From Verrucomicrobiota bacterium JB024 (GTDB lineage Bacteria > Verrucomicrobiota > Verrucomicrobiia > Opitutales > Cerasicoccaceae): 48,953 nt of DNA. The translations under genes were made by a program, and so were the position numbers. This document shows, in pieces, positions 33,296 to 42,319 of the stretch. Position 1 is the stretch's first letter. Each line of letters opens with the position of its first letter. A model generated the notes under the pieces. It saw only the letters and a list, made by a program, of their open reading frames with translations, made no database searches and was not told where the DNA came from. The stretch lies in the NCBI GenBank assembly GCA_030673825.1, contig JAUTCS010000092.1:1-48953 (forward strand). Direction: 5' to 3'.

Positions 33296-36175
33296 CTACT
33301 CCTGATAGAGTACCGTGACGGCGGTGCCCTCGGCTACGATACTGCCGGATACCGTGCGTCCGTTGCCCTCGGCTGGGTCGGCTTTTTCGATGGCCACATG
33401 CCAGGTACCCGAGGGGAGGGTGACGGTTGTGTTCGGGCCGGAGTTGTAGATGACGAATATCTCGCTCCAGCCGTCGGCGTTGTTGGCGGCACCGTGGATG
33501 TGGTTGACGAGGACGGTGGAGGTCGGGCTGTAGGTGGTGATGTTGTCGGTGATCTCCTGCCAGGTGTTCATCCGAAAGCCGGGATGCGCCCGGCGGGTGC
33601 TGATGAGGTCCTGGTAGTAGGCGAAGATGTCGAGGTTGTCGGCCTTGCGCTGCCAGTCGAACTGGTTGATCGCATCGGGCGACTTGTAGCTGTTGCTGTC
33701 GCCCTGTTTGGTGCGCAGGAACTCTTCGCCACCGTGGAGGAAGGGAATGCCCTGCGAGGTCAGGACGATCCCGTTGGCGAAGGTTGAGATGCGCTTCTTG
33801 TAGGTTGAGTCGCTGACGCCGTTCAAGCTCGCCCACGCTTCGATCTTGTCCCACAGGCAGAGGTTGTCGTGGGCGGAGACGTAGTTGATGCACTGCTCTG
33901 GATCGTTGGCAAACATCGAGTCCCAGGTGTTGACCGTGGTGCTGGGCGTATAGGCGTAGCGGATCGCCCCCCGGTTGCCGACCTGGATCTCCCACATGTT
34001 AGCGAGCTGGTTAAAGGCGAAGCCGCCGCCATTGCCGTTGTCGTTGTTGCCCTTGATCGCTTCGCGCAGCTTGGGATTGAAGCAGCCGACATGGGAGTCG
34101 GCGATGAGTCCGACTGTGCCCAGCCGAACGCGGTCGGCCTCGTTGGGATCGGTGGCGTAGCCGTTCCAGGGCTCGCCGTAAATCAGCAACTGGCGATCGG
34201 GGAAGCGGGCCTGCAGATAGTCGGCCCAGGCAGCCACCTCCGCGTAGTCGAAGATACCGATCAGGTCGAAGCGGAATCCATCGACCCCGATCTCGCCGGC
34301 CCAGTACTCGAGCGAATCTCGGATCATGCGGCTGACCATGGGGACGCGCGGGTTGATCGAGTTGCCGGTCCCGGCCAGCCCGTAGGTTCCGGGCGCGTTG
34401 GTGTTGAAGTAATCCATCGTGATGTCGGAGAACATGTTCTCACCCTCGGGGTGGGAAAACTGAATGTTCCCGTTGCCATCCTCGGTCTCGATGACCCACG
34501 TGTGGTTGTAAACCACGTCCATGATGACGCGGATGCCGTTGGCGTGCAGGATGTCGATCATCTCCTTGAGCTCGCGGATGCGCCCGTGGTAGTCATAGGG
34601 ATCGACCGCGTAGCGCTCCTCGGGGACATTGTAGTTTTCCGGATCGTAGCCCCAGTTGTAACTGTCCGGTTGGGCGTCGGGGTCCTTGGCGGAACACGTC
34701 CCGTAGTCAAAGATGGGCAGGAGCTGGACATGGGTAACTCCCAGGTCGATCAAGTGCTGGAGACCGGTGCTGACGCCGCTGTAGCTGGTGCCGGGCTGGA
34801 CCATGCCGAGGAATTTTCCGCGTTTGTCCGTGTCGACGCCGCTGGAACTGTGGATGGTGAAGTCGCGCACGTGCACTTCATAGACGACGGCGTCCTCGCG
34901 CTCGGCCAGAGCGGGCGCGGCAACGCGTCCGCCGCTGGGGGTGGTTTGGAACGGATCGATCACGATGTTGGTGTCTGTGCCCGGGATGACCATGCGCCCG
35001 TAGGGGTCGCGCACCTGCACATCGTCGATGAGAAAGGCGTACTCTTTCAATACAAGGTCGCCGTAAACCTGGATGGCGTACACATCGGTGTAGCCGTCGG
35101 CATCGGGCTGCTTGAGCATCGAGTACACATCCCCGTCGATGAACAGCTTGACGTTGGCGGTGTCGGGGGACCAGATGGCGAAAGTGGTCAGCTCAGGGGA
35201 ATAGGCATGCCCGAGTTTGACCGTCTCGGCGGCGTCGGTCAGCGTGGCGGTGTAGGCGAGCGTGTCGTCGTTAAAGGTGATGACGTAGCGGCCGGGGGAG
35301 ACGTAGATGTCGGCGCCGCCGTTTTCGGCGGTCCCGTCGGGCTGGTTGTCGCCGTAGTATTCGGACCAGTCGCCATAGCGGTCGAACTTGAACCGGTCGG
35401 AAGGCTGACCGACGAAGTTGGCCTCGATCACCCATGTGTGGTCACCGACGAAGGTCATGGGCGCGTTGCCCCAGCCGTTGAGCGTGCCGCGGAAGTAAAC
35501 CTGGTCAAAGTTTCGTGCGCTCATATTGGCGAAGCTGTACGCGTGCGTCTGGTCGTTGAGCGTGATCAGGTAGTTGCCCGCCGCCGGGATGGGGATGTCC
35601 GCGCCGTTGGGCTCGACCGTGCCGTCGAGTGCCGTGTCGCCGAGCTTGCCCGCCCAGCTTTGCGAGGTGTCGAAAACGAAGCGGTCGCCCGGATCACCGG
35701 CAAAACTCAGCTCGGCCTGCCAGGTGTCGTGATCGACGAGGACCATGGGGCAGCTCAGGTCGAAGCCGTTGGCCGTGCCCCGGACATAGACTTCGGTGTA
35801 GTTGCGCCGCATGACAGCGTAGGCGAGGGTCTCGTCGTCGAAAAGGATCCGGTAGGAGCCCGGCCCCAGAGGCGGGAAAATGTCCCCGCCGTCCGGTTCG
35901 GCGATCCCGTTGGCGTCGGTGTCGCCGTAGTTGCCGGAGAAATCGTAGGAGGTGTCGAACTTGAACCGGTCATCGCCGTTGGCGTCGCCGAGCCCGTTGA
36001 AGGTGGTATCGGTCAGCCACAGGTGGTCGTCGATGAGCACCATCGCTTGCGTGTTCCAGTTGTTGGGAGTCCCGCGAAAATTCAGCTGACTGAAATTACT
36101 GACCTGGCCGGATGCGGGACCACCTGCCAGCAGGGGGAGGATCGTGAGGAGCAGATAACAAGATCGGGTTTTCAT
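33296..36175 (-). CDS. pulA: Type I pullulanase (GH13) with three N-terminal modules
   Basis: Secreted alpha-1,6-debranching enzyme, 959 aa, with a signal peptide (MKTRSCYLLLTILPLLAG). Residues about 28-310 are three ~95-aa repeats. Each opens like FRGTPNNWNTQAM or VRGTANGFDLSCPM, has a DRF-F-FD block in the middle and ends like YRILFDDETLAYAV. They resemble small starch-binding modules and the N-terminal modules of the amylase at 42320. A CBM48 follows (about 318-415), then the catalytic barrel. It has YNWGYDPENYNVPE (pullulanase signature), DVVYNHTW, GFRFDLIGIFDY (nucleophile Asp about 637), YGEPWNG (acid/base Glu about 668) and SAHDNLCLWDKI (Asp about 770). I start at the ATG of the signal peptide; the frame runs 12 codons further up. 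Candidate operators lie in the 472-bp gap shared with the divergent GH31 gene. Confidence 0.93.
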   Translation of the reverse strand: MKTRSCYLLLTILPLLAGGPASGQVSNFSQLNFRGTPNNWNTQAMVLIDDHLWLTDTTFNGLGDANGDDRFKFDTSYDFSGNYGDTDANGIAEPDGGDIFPPLGPGSYRILFDDETLAYAVMRRNYTEVYVRGTANGFDLSCPMVLVDHDTWQAELSFAGDPGDRFVFDTSQSWAGKLGDTALDGTVEPNGADIPIPAAGNYLITLNDQTHAYSFANMSARNFDQVYFRGTLNGWGNAPMTFVGDHTWVIEANFVGQPSDRFKFDRYGDWSEYYGDNQPDGTAENGGADIYVSPGRYVITFNDDTLAYTATLTDAAETVKLGHAYSPELTTFAIWSPDTANVKLFIDGDVYSMLKQPDADGYTDVYAIQVYGDLVLKEYAFLIDDVQVRDPYGRMVIPGTDTNIVIDPFQTTPSGGRVAAPALAEREDAVVYEVHVRDFTIHSSSGVDTDKRGKFLGMVQPGTSYSGVSTGLQHLIDLGVTHVQLLPIFDYGTCSAKDPDAQPDSYNWGYDPENYNVPEERYAVDPYDYHGRIRELKEMIDILHANGIRVIMDVVYNHTWVIETEDGNGNIQFSHPEGENMFSDITMDYFNTNAPGTYGLAGTGNSINPRVPMVSRMIRDSLEYWAGEIGVDGFRFDLIGIFDYAEVAAWADYLQARFPDRQLLIYGEPWNGYATDPNEADRVRLGTVGLIADSHVGCFNPKLREAIKGNNDNGNGGGFAFNQLANMWEIQVGNRGAIRYAYTPSTTVNTWDSMFANDPEQCINYVSAHDNLCLWDKIEAWASLNGVSDSTYKKRISTFANGIVLTSQGIPFLHGGEEFLRTKQGDSNSYKSPDAINQFDWQRKADNLDIFAYYQDLISTRRAHPGFRMNTWQEITDNITTYSPTSTVLVNHIHGAANNADGWSEIFVIYNSGPNTTVTLPSGTWHVAIEKADPAEGNGRTVSGSIVAEGTAVTVLYQE

Positions 36176-36316
36176 ACGAGTACTTTGCTTGGGGGGTGGT
36201 GTGACTGACATCTGGCGGTGCGGATTGGAGCCGCCCTGCCTGTCAGGTGATCGGTGAGGTGAGAATCACGGGGGGAACGATACCTGCGCACGGCGAGCCT
36301 TTTAATCTCTTTGAGG

Positions 36317-36331
36317 GTAGACAGTTGAACG
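36317..36331 (-). promoter_or_regulatory. Candidate LacI-type operator, pullulanase side
   Basis: On the minus strand this reads CGTTCAACTGTCTAC, matching the TTNAACTGTNNA core. It lies about 140 bp upstream of the pullulanase start in the divergent gap 36176-36647, which otherwise holds no gene. Confidence 0.4.
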
Positions 36332-36388
36332 GAGGCTGGCGGCGTTGGGCCGGTCCGGACGCGGGGATGATAGTCGGTGGGGGAGCCT

Positions 36389-36403
36389 GTGAACTGTTTA
36401 ATG
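36389..36403 (+). promoter_or_regulatory. Candidate LacI-type operator, middle of the pulA/GH31 gap
   Basis: GTGAACTGTTTAATG. With the site at 36317-36331 it forms a pair spaced 72 bp centre to centre, a distance at which a tetrameric LacI protein could loop DNA. It lies between pullulanase and GH31 and could serve both. Confidence 0.4.
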
Positions 36404-36647
36404 GGATTGGTCTTTAAGGTTCGGGGGGCGGTGGTAGCGTTGCGCCTATGCGAGGAGGCTGCCTCCTCTTCCCCTGTTGCTGTAAACCCCTGACCCGTCT
36501 CGCCGGGTGTTATGCCTCTGCCGGTGTTCCCGGTCAGGATTGATTCCCTAACATGGCTGCCACTATCCGTTGTTGTTTTGCTGGACAACCCGGCTTTGTG
36601 GACGGCCTCAACGATCCCTCACAGCGTTCGTTTAACCCTGTCTTATC

Positions 36648-39600
36648 ATGATGAAAAAATATAAAAATGCCGCGGGCTTGATGAGCTTCGGCGCAGAGAG
36701 AATAGCGTTGTTCGTCGCGCTCCTGTTTTTCGGGTGGAGCACGGCTTTGTTTGGCCAGACGGTCACCGTCGGTTCCGTGACTGCCGCGACCACGGCGACG
36801 GAATCGGGAAAACAAAAGGCGGTCTTTACCCTGAGCACGGGTGGGGTCTGCGAAGTTATCCCTTACGCCCCGGACGTGATCCGTGTGAAATTTGACTGGG
36901 GCGGCATCGAGTCCCACGAGGACATCGCGATCGCCAAGCCATTGGACCAGTGGCCTGCGTTCAGCGCCACCTTTACGGACGGTACCGTCTATACGATTGA
37001 GACCGACGAGCTCATTGTGCACGTGACGAAGAGCCCGACCCTCAAGATCGACTTCATCGATAAGACCCAGAGCGGGCAATACCTGCTGCGCGACAAGCGC
37101 ATGGAGTACGACACCGGTTACAATCCGTACAACGACACGTCCTTCCAGTTGCTCAAGAACAGCAACGACATCGCCGCCTGGTACCGTGTGCGTGTGGTGA
37201 AAGAAAGCCCCGCCAACGAGTCCTATTTCGGCCTGGGCGAAGTGCCCTTCCAACTCAACCGCCGTGGACAGGTCGTGCAGGGGTGGAACTCGGACGCCTT
37301 TTACTGGAACCAGGATAAGAACCCGATGTACATGACGATGCCGTTCATGTACGGCGTGCAGGCGGCCACCTCCACGCAGCCCGGTTTCACCTATGGGGTG
37401 TTCTGGAATAACCCGGCGCGTCCGAACTTCATGTTCCAGAAAGAGCGCCCCTATGGCGGTGCCCAGCGCAATCAACTGACCACGGTCAGCGATCAGTTTT
37501 CCTTCGAGGCTACCGAGGGGTATATCGACTACTTCTTCTTCGGCGGTGGTAGCGACCATACGCCCTCGCAGGTCCTCTCCCGCTACTCGGAGCTGACAGG
37601 CCTGCCGACGCTCCCGCCCCGCTGGGCGATGGGGCACCACCTCTCCCGCTGGACCTACACGGAGGACCAGATGCGCAACGTCGTGGCGACCGCCCGCTCT
37701 CAGGGTTATCCGCTCGATGCCATCTACTTCGATATCGACTACATGGATAGCGACCCGCACATCGTCCCGCCCGGCGGCACTTTTGATGATAATGAATACC
37801 GGGGCAACAACGACATGCGCCAGTTGACCTTTCAGGACGATCCCAATAACACGAATTTCTGGTTCAAGGATGGCGTGGGCCTGATCAGCTACCTGCACAC
37901 CAGCCACGTCAACGCCGTGCCCTTGATCGAAGCCTGGCTGACGACGCCGGATTCGCTCTGGTCGGAGGCCAACAGCGCGTCCCACCTGGTCAAGAACAAC
38001 AACGGCAGTTCCGCCGTGGCCTGGCTGTTCTTCGGCGACGTGTCCTTCATCGACTTCACCAGCTCCAGTGCGCAGAGCTGGTGGAAGACCAAGCAGAAAA
38101 ACTACCTGAACACCTATGCCTTTGACGGCATCTGGAATGACCTTAACGAGCAGGCGGACGAGCGCGACACCGTCGCCCAGTCCCAGCCCATCCCGCTCAA
38201 TGGCCTCTACTCGGCGGACGGGCGCTACGGGTCGAGCACCACCGACTATCGCCGCCAGCAGATCTACCTGAAGAACACCTACAACGTGTATCAGGCGAGC
38301 AATACCTACGCGACCTTGGCCGAGCAGTACCCGAACCGCCGGCCCTTCGTGCTTTCGCGCGCGGGTTGGCCGGGCATCCAGCGCTACGCCTTCAACTGGA
38401 GCGGCGACAATGTCAACGAAAGCGCGGGATCGGGCTACGGGCAAGTGCCCAGCCTGCGCGTGGGCCTGAGCACGATGATCTCGGGGCAGGTGTACTTTGG
38501 CCATGACCTGGGGGGCTTCCTCGGGGATGTCTCCAGCGCATCGATGGCCCGCTGGGCCCAGTGGTGCAGCCTGATGCCGTTCTTCCGTAACCACTCCGGC
38601 AAGTGGGACCAGATGCGCGAACCCTGGCTCTATGCCAATGCGGCCCAGATCAAGAGCGCGATCGAGATGCGCTACGCCCTGATGCCGTACCTGTATTCGC
38701 TCGCTTACCGCGCCTCGCAGACGGGGCTTCCGCTGAACAACCCGATGTTCTTCTCCTTCCCGGATGACCCGCAGACGCACCAGGCCAGCAGCGACACCGA
38801 CTTCATGGTCGGTCCCTTCCTCATGGCCTCGCCCGTCTATCAGACCGGGGCCACGCAGCGCAGTTCCTACCTGCCCAGCGGGACGGACTGGTACTACTGG
38901 TACGGGGACGCCTTCCACAGCGGCGGCTCGACTGTGACGAAATCGACGCCGATCGATGTCATGCCGATGTACGTGACCGAGGGCGCGATCATCCCGATGG
39001 GGCCGGTCATGGAATACGCCAACGAGTACCAGGCCGAGCAGTTGCTCTTCCACGTCTGGCCGGGGGACGAGACGACGACGTTTACCCTCTATGAAGACGA
39101 TGGGGAAAGTTTCGACTACGAGTCTGGAGAGTACGCCCTCACGCCGCTGACCAATACCACGAACGGCGGTGTCTGGACCTTTACCATCGGGGCCAAGCAG
39201 GGTACGTACGACCACGGCCATAGCTCCTACATGGTCGCCCGGCACGCCATCGATGCGCCGACCACGGTGCAGCTCGGTGGCACACCCGCCGATCCGTACC
39301 CCAGCCTGACCGCGCTCGAAGCCGAGGACACGGGCTACTACTACGACAGCTCGGCCCGGACGCTCTATGTCAAAACTGACGAGACCGACCAGGCCGTGAC
39401 GATCACCGCGACGGACAGCTCGGCTAACCAGATTACGATCTACTACATCACGGACTTTGCCGAGCGCATCCACTATGACGCGGGCATCGACGGGAGCTGG
39501 ACGACGTTCCCCGGTGAGTTGCTCTACAGCACGATTTACCCCGGAGTGAAGGCCGTGACCATCCCCGCCACGAGCGTGGAGTTCGCCTTCACGGATGACG

Positions 39601-40817
39601 GCACGAACTGGGAAAACAACGGGGGAAGCAACTACACCATCAACTCCTCCGGCACCTATACGGTCGATCCGGTCTCCGGGACGATAATGAGCGGCGAGCC
39701 CAAGAGCTTCACGGTTTACTACTTGCCGCCCGCGGGGTGGTCGTCCGTGAAGATGCACTATCAGGCCAACGGAGGAGACTGGACGGCGTTCCCCGGCGTG
39801 ACGATGACGACCAGCTCGCTGGATCCGGATTACGTCGAGTTGAGCGTGTATGCCAACGAGTTGACCCAGGTGGCGTTCACCGATAACGGCACGAACTGGG
39901 AGAACAACTCCGGCTCGAACTATGCGCTCACGTTGCCGGGAACGTACACCATCGACTCCACGGACAACTCTGTCGTCAGCGGAACACCGGGCGGCATCCG
40001 CCTCTACTATGAGACGAGCTGGAGCACCCCGTACATCCACTACAATGCCGATGGAGCTGGCTGGACGACCTCCCCCGGCGTGCAGATGCAGTCCACCGCG
40101 TTGCCGAACTTCAAGTACATCGAGATCAATGCCCAGAGCCTCGAATGCGCGTTCAATGACGGCAACGGCACCTGGGACAGTAACAACGGGAGCAACTACA
40201 CCATCACCCAGCCCGGCCTCTACACGGTGGGCTTTGGGGGCAACCTGCTTCCCGATTACAATCCGATCCGAATCGAGATCTACTACGACTCGGCCTTCAC
40301 GCCCCAGACGCATATCCACTACAACGTGGACAACAAGGGCTGGACCACGATCCCCGGCGAGCTGATGGTTGAGGACGCGAACTTCCCCGGCTACGCGTAC
40401 CTCGCGATTGAAGGCACCTCGGTCGAGTTCGCCTTCACCGACGACGGCACGAACTGGGAGAACAACTCGGGCAGCAACTACACCATCAGTGCTCCGGGCA
40501 AGTACTCCATCGACGCGGCCACCCACAGCGTCAGCTCCGGCTATCCGGCAGTGACGATCTACTACGCGACGACCTGGAGCCAGGCGAACATCCACTACAA
40601 CGCCGACAGCTCCGGGTGGACGGCCCTGCCGGGTGTCACCATGGCGAACAGCTCCGTGCCGGGCTACAAGGTCATCACCATTGATGCGACCGCGGTGGAG
40701 TTCGTCTTCAACAATGGCAGCGGCACCTGGGACAACGGCGGTGGCTCGAACTACACCGTCAGCGCCAAGGGCATCTACACCGTGGATAACGGCGTTCTGA
40801 GCGTCGGCGCACCCTGA
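36648..40817 (+). CDS. GH31 alpha-glucosidase/transglucosidase with five CBM25-like modules
   Basis: A 1389-aa secreted enzyme (signal about 20-38, IALFVALLFFGWSTALFG). The GH31 part spans residues about 60-850: an N-terminal beta domain, RWAMGHHLSRWTYTEDQMRN, DAIYFDIDYMDS, the nucleophile Asp498 in FDGIWNDLNEQ (family usually WxDMNEP), and acid/base Asp587 in NWSGDNVNES. A DUF5110-like domain follows. From about residue 935 to the end there are five ~93-aa repeats opening with IHY/MHY and GWTTxPG and closing with FAFTDDGTNWENNSGSNYT or similar, the pattern of CBM25 starch-binding modules. GH31 enzymes with many binding modules include 6-alpha-glucosyltransferases and alpha-1,3-isomaltosyltransferases as well as hydrolases, so a transglycosylating role is possible. 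It ends at a strong terminator. Double ATG at the start; either could be used. Confidence 0.92.
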   Translation: MMKKYKNAAGLMSFGAERIALFVALLFFGWSTALFGQTVTVGSVTAATTATESGKQKAVFTLSTGGVCEVIPYAPDVIRVKFDWGGIESHEDIAIAKPLDQWPAFSATFTDGTVYTIETDELIVHVTKSPTLKIDFIDKTQSGQYLLRDKRMEYDTGYNPYNDTSFQLLKNSNDIAAWYRVRVVKESPANESYFGLGEVPFQLNRRGQVVQGWNSDAFYWNQDKNPMYMTMPFMYGVQAATSTQPGFTYGVFWNNPARPNFMFQKERPYGGAQRNQLTTVSDQFSFEATEGYIDYFFFGGGSDHTPSQVLSRYSELTGLPTLPPRWAMGHHLSRWTYTEDQMRNVVATARSQGYPLDAIYFDIDYMDSDPHIVPPGGTFDDNEYRGNNDMRQLTFQDDPNNTNFWFKDGVGLISYLHTSHVNAVPLIEAWLTTPDSLWSEANSASHLVKNNNGSSAVAWLFFGDVSFIDFTSSSAQSWWKTKQKNYLNTYAFDGIWNDLNEQADERDTVAQSQPIPLNGLYSADGRYGSSTTDYRRQQIYLKNTYNVYQASNTYATLAEQYPNRRPFVLSRAGWPGIQRYAFNWSGDNVNESAGSGYGQVPSLRVGLSTMISGQVYFGHDLGGFLGDVSSASMARWAQWCSLMPFFRNHSGKWDQMREPWLYANAAQIKSAIEMRYALMPYLYSLAYRASQTGLPLNNPMFFSFPDDPQTHQASSDTDFMVGPFLMASPVYQTGATQRSSYLPSGTDWYYWYGDAFHSGGSTVTKSTPIDVMPMYVTEGAIIPMGPVMEYANEYQAEQLLFHVWPGDETTTFTLYEDDGESFDYESGEYALTPLTNTTNGGVWTFTIGAKQGTYDHGHSSYMVARHAIDAPTTVQLGGTPADPYPSLTALEAEDTGYYYDSSARTLYVKTDETDQAVTITATDSSANQITIYYITDFAERIHYDAGIDGSWTTFPGELLYSTIYPGVKAVTIPATSVEFAFTDDGTNWENNGGSNYTINSSGTYTVDPVSGTIMSGEPKSFTVYYLPPAGWSSVKMHYQANGGDWTAFPGVTMTTSSLDPDYVELSVYANELTQVAFTDNGTNWENNSGSNYALTLPGTYTIDSTDNSVVSGTPGGIRLYYETSWSTPYIHYNADGAGWTTSPGVQMQSTALPNFKYIEINAQSLECAFNDGNGTWDSNNGSNYTITQPGLYTVGFGGNLLPDYNPIRIEIYYDSAFTPQTHIHYNVDNKGWTTIPGELMVEDANFPGYAYLAIEGTSVEFAFTDDGTNWENNSGSNYTISAPGKYSIDAATHSVSSGYPAVTIYYATTWSQANIHYNADSSGWTALPGVTMANSSVPGYKVITIDATAVEFVFNNGSGTWDNGGGSNYTVSAKGIYTVDNGVLSVGAP

Positions 40818-40848
40818 TTCTGATCGCCCTGTATCCCGCTTAAACACG

Positions 40849-40883
40849 ACGCGTAACGGTTAAACCCGTTGCGCGTTTTTTTT
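40849..40883 (+). terminator. Intrinsic terminator of the GH31 gene
   Basis: Stem ACGCGTAACGG / CCGTTGCGCGT with one mismatch, followed by a run of eight T. It lies 32 bp past the stop codon, separating the GH31 gene from the ATPase gene. Confidence 0.9.
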
Positions 40884-40954
40884 ATGCCTGGATTGTGCAT
40901 GATAGGCAGCAGGTGGCCGCTGTCGCGTGGCCCGAACCCCGTGAATGACGATAT

Positions 40955-42091
40955 ATGGCTAAGGTAAACCTAACGAATCTGGTCAAGGAGTACCGCGATG
41001 GCAAACGCACGGTCTTCCGGGCGGTCAAGGGCATCGACCTGGAAATCCGGGACCGCGAGTTCATGGTCCTGGTGGGCCCCTCCGGCTGCGGGAAGTCCAC
41101 CTCGCTGCGGATGATCGCGGGGCTGGAGGATATTACGGACGGCAGCATCAGCATCGCCGACCGGGTGGTCAACGACGTGCTGCCGAAGAACCGCGACATC
41201 GCCATGGTTTTTCAGAACTACGCGCTCTATCCCCACATGAGCGTGTACGACAACATGGCCTTCGGCCTGAAGCTGATGAAGTACTCGAAGGCCGAGATTG
41301 GCGAACGGGTCCTCTACGCCGCGGGGATTCTGGGGCTGGAGAGCCTGCTGGAGCGCAAGCCCAAGCAGCTCTCCGGCGGGCAGCGCCAACGTGTCGCCGT
41401 GGGGCGGGCCATCGTCCGCAAGCCCAAGGTCTTTCTCTTCGACGAGCCGCTCTCGAACCTCGATGCGAAGATGCGCGTGCAGATGCGCACGGAAATCGCG
41501 AAGCTCCATACCCGGCTGAACACGACCATGATCTATGTGACGCACGATCAGGTCGAAGCCATGACCATGGGTGACCGCATCTGCGTCATGAAGGACGGGC
41601 ACATCATGCAGGTGGCCGAGCCACTGGAATTGTACAACCGTCCGGCCAACATGTTTGTCGGTGGTTTTATCGGAAGCCCGCCCATGAATTTCTTCCGGGG
41701 CACGGTCCATCAGCACGACGACGCTTTGCTTTTTACCGAGCGCAACGCTGGCGATAACGCCTTCGCTGTCGGCCTGGACGCTCGCTTCCGTGAGCAGGTG
41801 GGGCAGGGGATCGGGGGCGAGTTTGTGCTCGGCATCCGCCCCGAGGACTTGCGCCTGGTCGGGGCGGGTGAGGAGTCCGCCATACGGGCCAGGGTGGAGG
41901 TGTCCGAGCCGATGGGCGCGGAGACGTATTTACATTTGGATACAGGCGGGCACACGTTTGTCGCGCGGGTGGGCTGCGAGCAGCGCTTCCAGAGCGGCGA
42001 AATCGTCGCCCTGATACCCGATATGGCCAAGGCGCACCTCTTCGACCCGATGACTGAGGCCAATCTGGCCACGCCTATCGCGCGAAACTAG
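40955..42091 (+). CDS. ABC transporter ATP-binding protein (MalK/MsmX/UgpC type)
   Basis: Energises CUT1 sugar importers from the cytoplasmic side. The 378-aa protein has Walker [10 protein letters not shown] (Lys47), Q-loop [11 protein letters not shown], signature [14 protein letters not shown], Walker [14 protein letters not shown] and the switch His in [12 protein letters not shown]-terminal TOBE/OB regulatory domain covers residues about 240-370. It is probably the missing subunit of the importer encoded at 22058-25163, although MsmX-type ATPases often serve several importers. It has no partner permease beside it, and I see no TTNAACTGTNNA site in its short upstream gap, which fits a constitutive, shared ATPase. 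Confidence 0.95.
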   Translation: MAKVNLTNLVKEYRDGKRTVFRAVKGIDLEIRDREFMVLVGPSGCGKSTSLRMIAGLEDITDGSISIADRVVNDVLPKNRDIAMVFQNYALYPHMSVYDNMAFGLKLMKYSKAEIGERVLYAAGILGLESLLERKPKQLSGGQRQRVAVGRAIVRKPKVFLFDEPLSNLDAKMRVQMRTEIAKLHTRLNTTMIYVTHDQVEAMTMGDRICVMKDGHIMQVAEPLELYNRPANMFVGGFIGSPPMNFFRGTVHQHDDALLFTERNAGDNAFAVGLDARFREQVGQGIGGEFVLGIRPEDLRLVGAGEESAIRARVEVSEPMGAETYLHLDTGGHTFVARVGCEQRFQSGEIVALIPDMAKAHLFDPMTEANLATPIARN

Positions 42092-42201
42092 GGCCTGTGA
42101 GTATAGCCTCAAGGCGCACGTGCGGTCTTTAACCAATGCTGTGGGGGCTTTGAGGCAGATCGGTGTGCCGCATCTTTCGGATGCTGGCGGGGGAGTTGGC
42201 G

Positions 42202-42225
42202 CGAGTGATTCAACTGTAAAACTCG
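42202..42225 (+). promoter_or_regulatory. Candidate LacI-type operator of the alpha-amylase gene
   Basis: Core ATTCAACTGTAAAA framed by a dyad, CGAGT at 42202-42206 and ACTCG at 42221-42225. TTCAAC (42209-42214) and TTATCT (42233-42238) are 18 bp apart and could be the -35 and -10, so the site would cover the promoter. It lies about 95 bp before the amylase start. Confidence 0.5.
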
Positions 42226-42319
42226 AACGGACTTATCTGTCGGTTTAGTTTTGCTAACGTCAGCGGTGTCCGAGAACACGGTTCTCTCCTGCCCTTACCC
42301 CTACCGAAAGGATATCCCC

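Noticed and set aside
36534-40847. A 1437-codon open frame antisense to the GH31 gene, and similar long antisense frames over glgP (537-2363), glgB (5763-7076), pulA (33869-36208) and the amylase (42260-44938)
   Set aside because: They mirror the third-position G/C bias of the real genes, have no start context or domains, and are rich in Val, Arg, Asp and Gly in the way antisense frames of high-GC genes always are.
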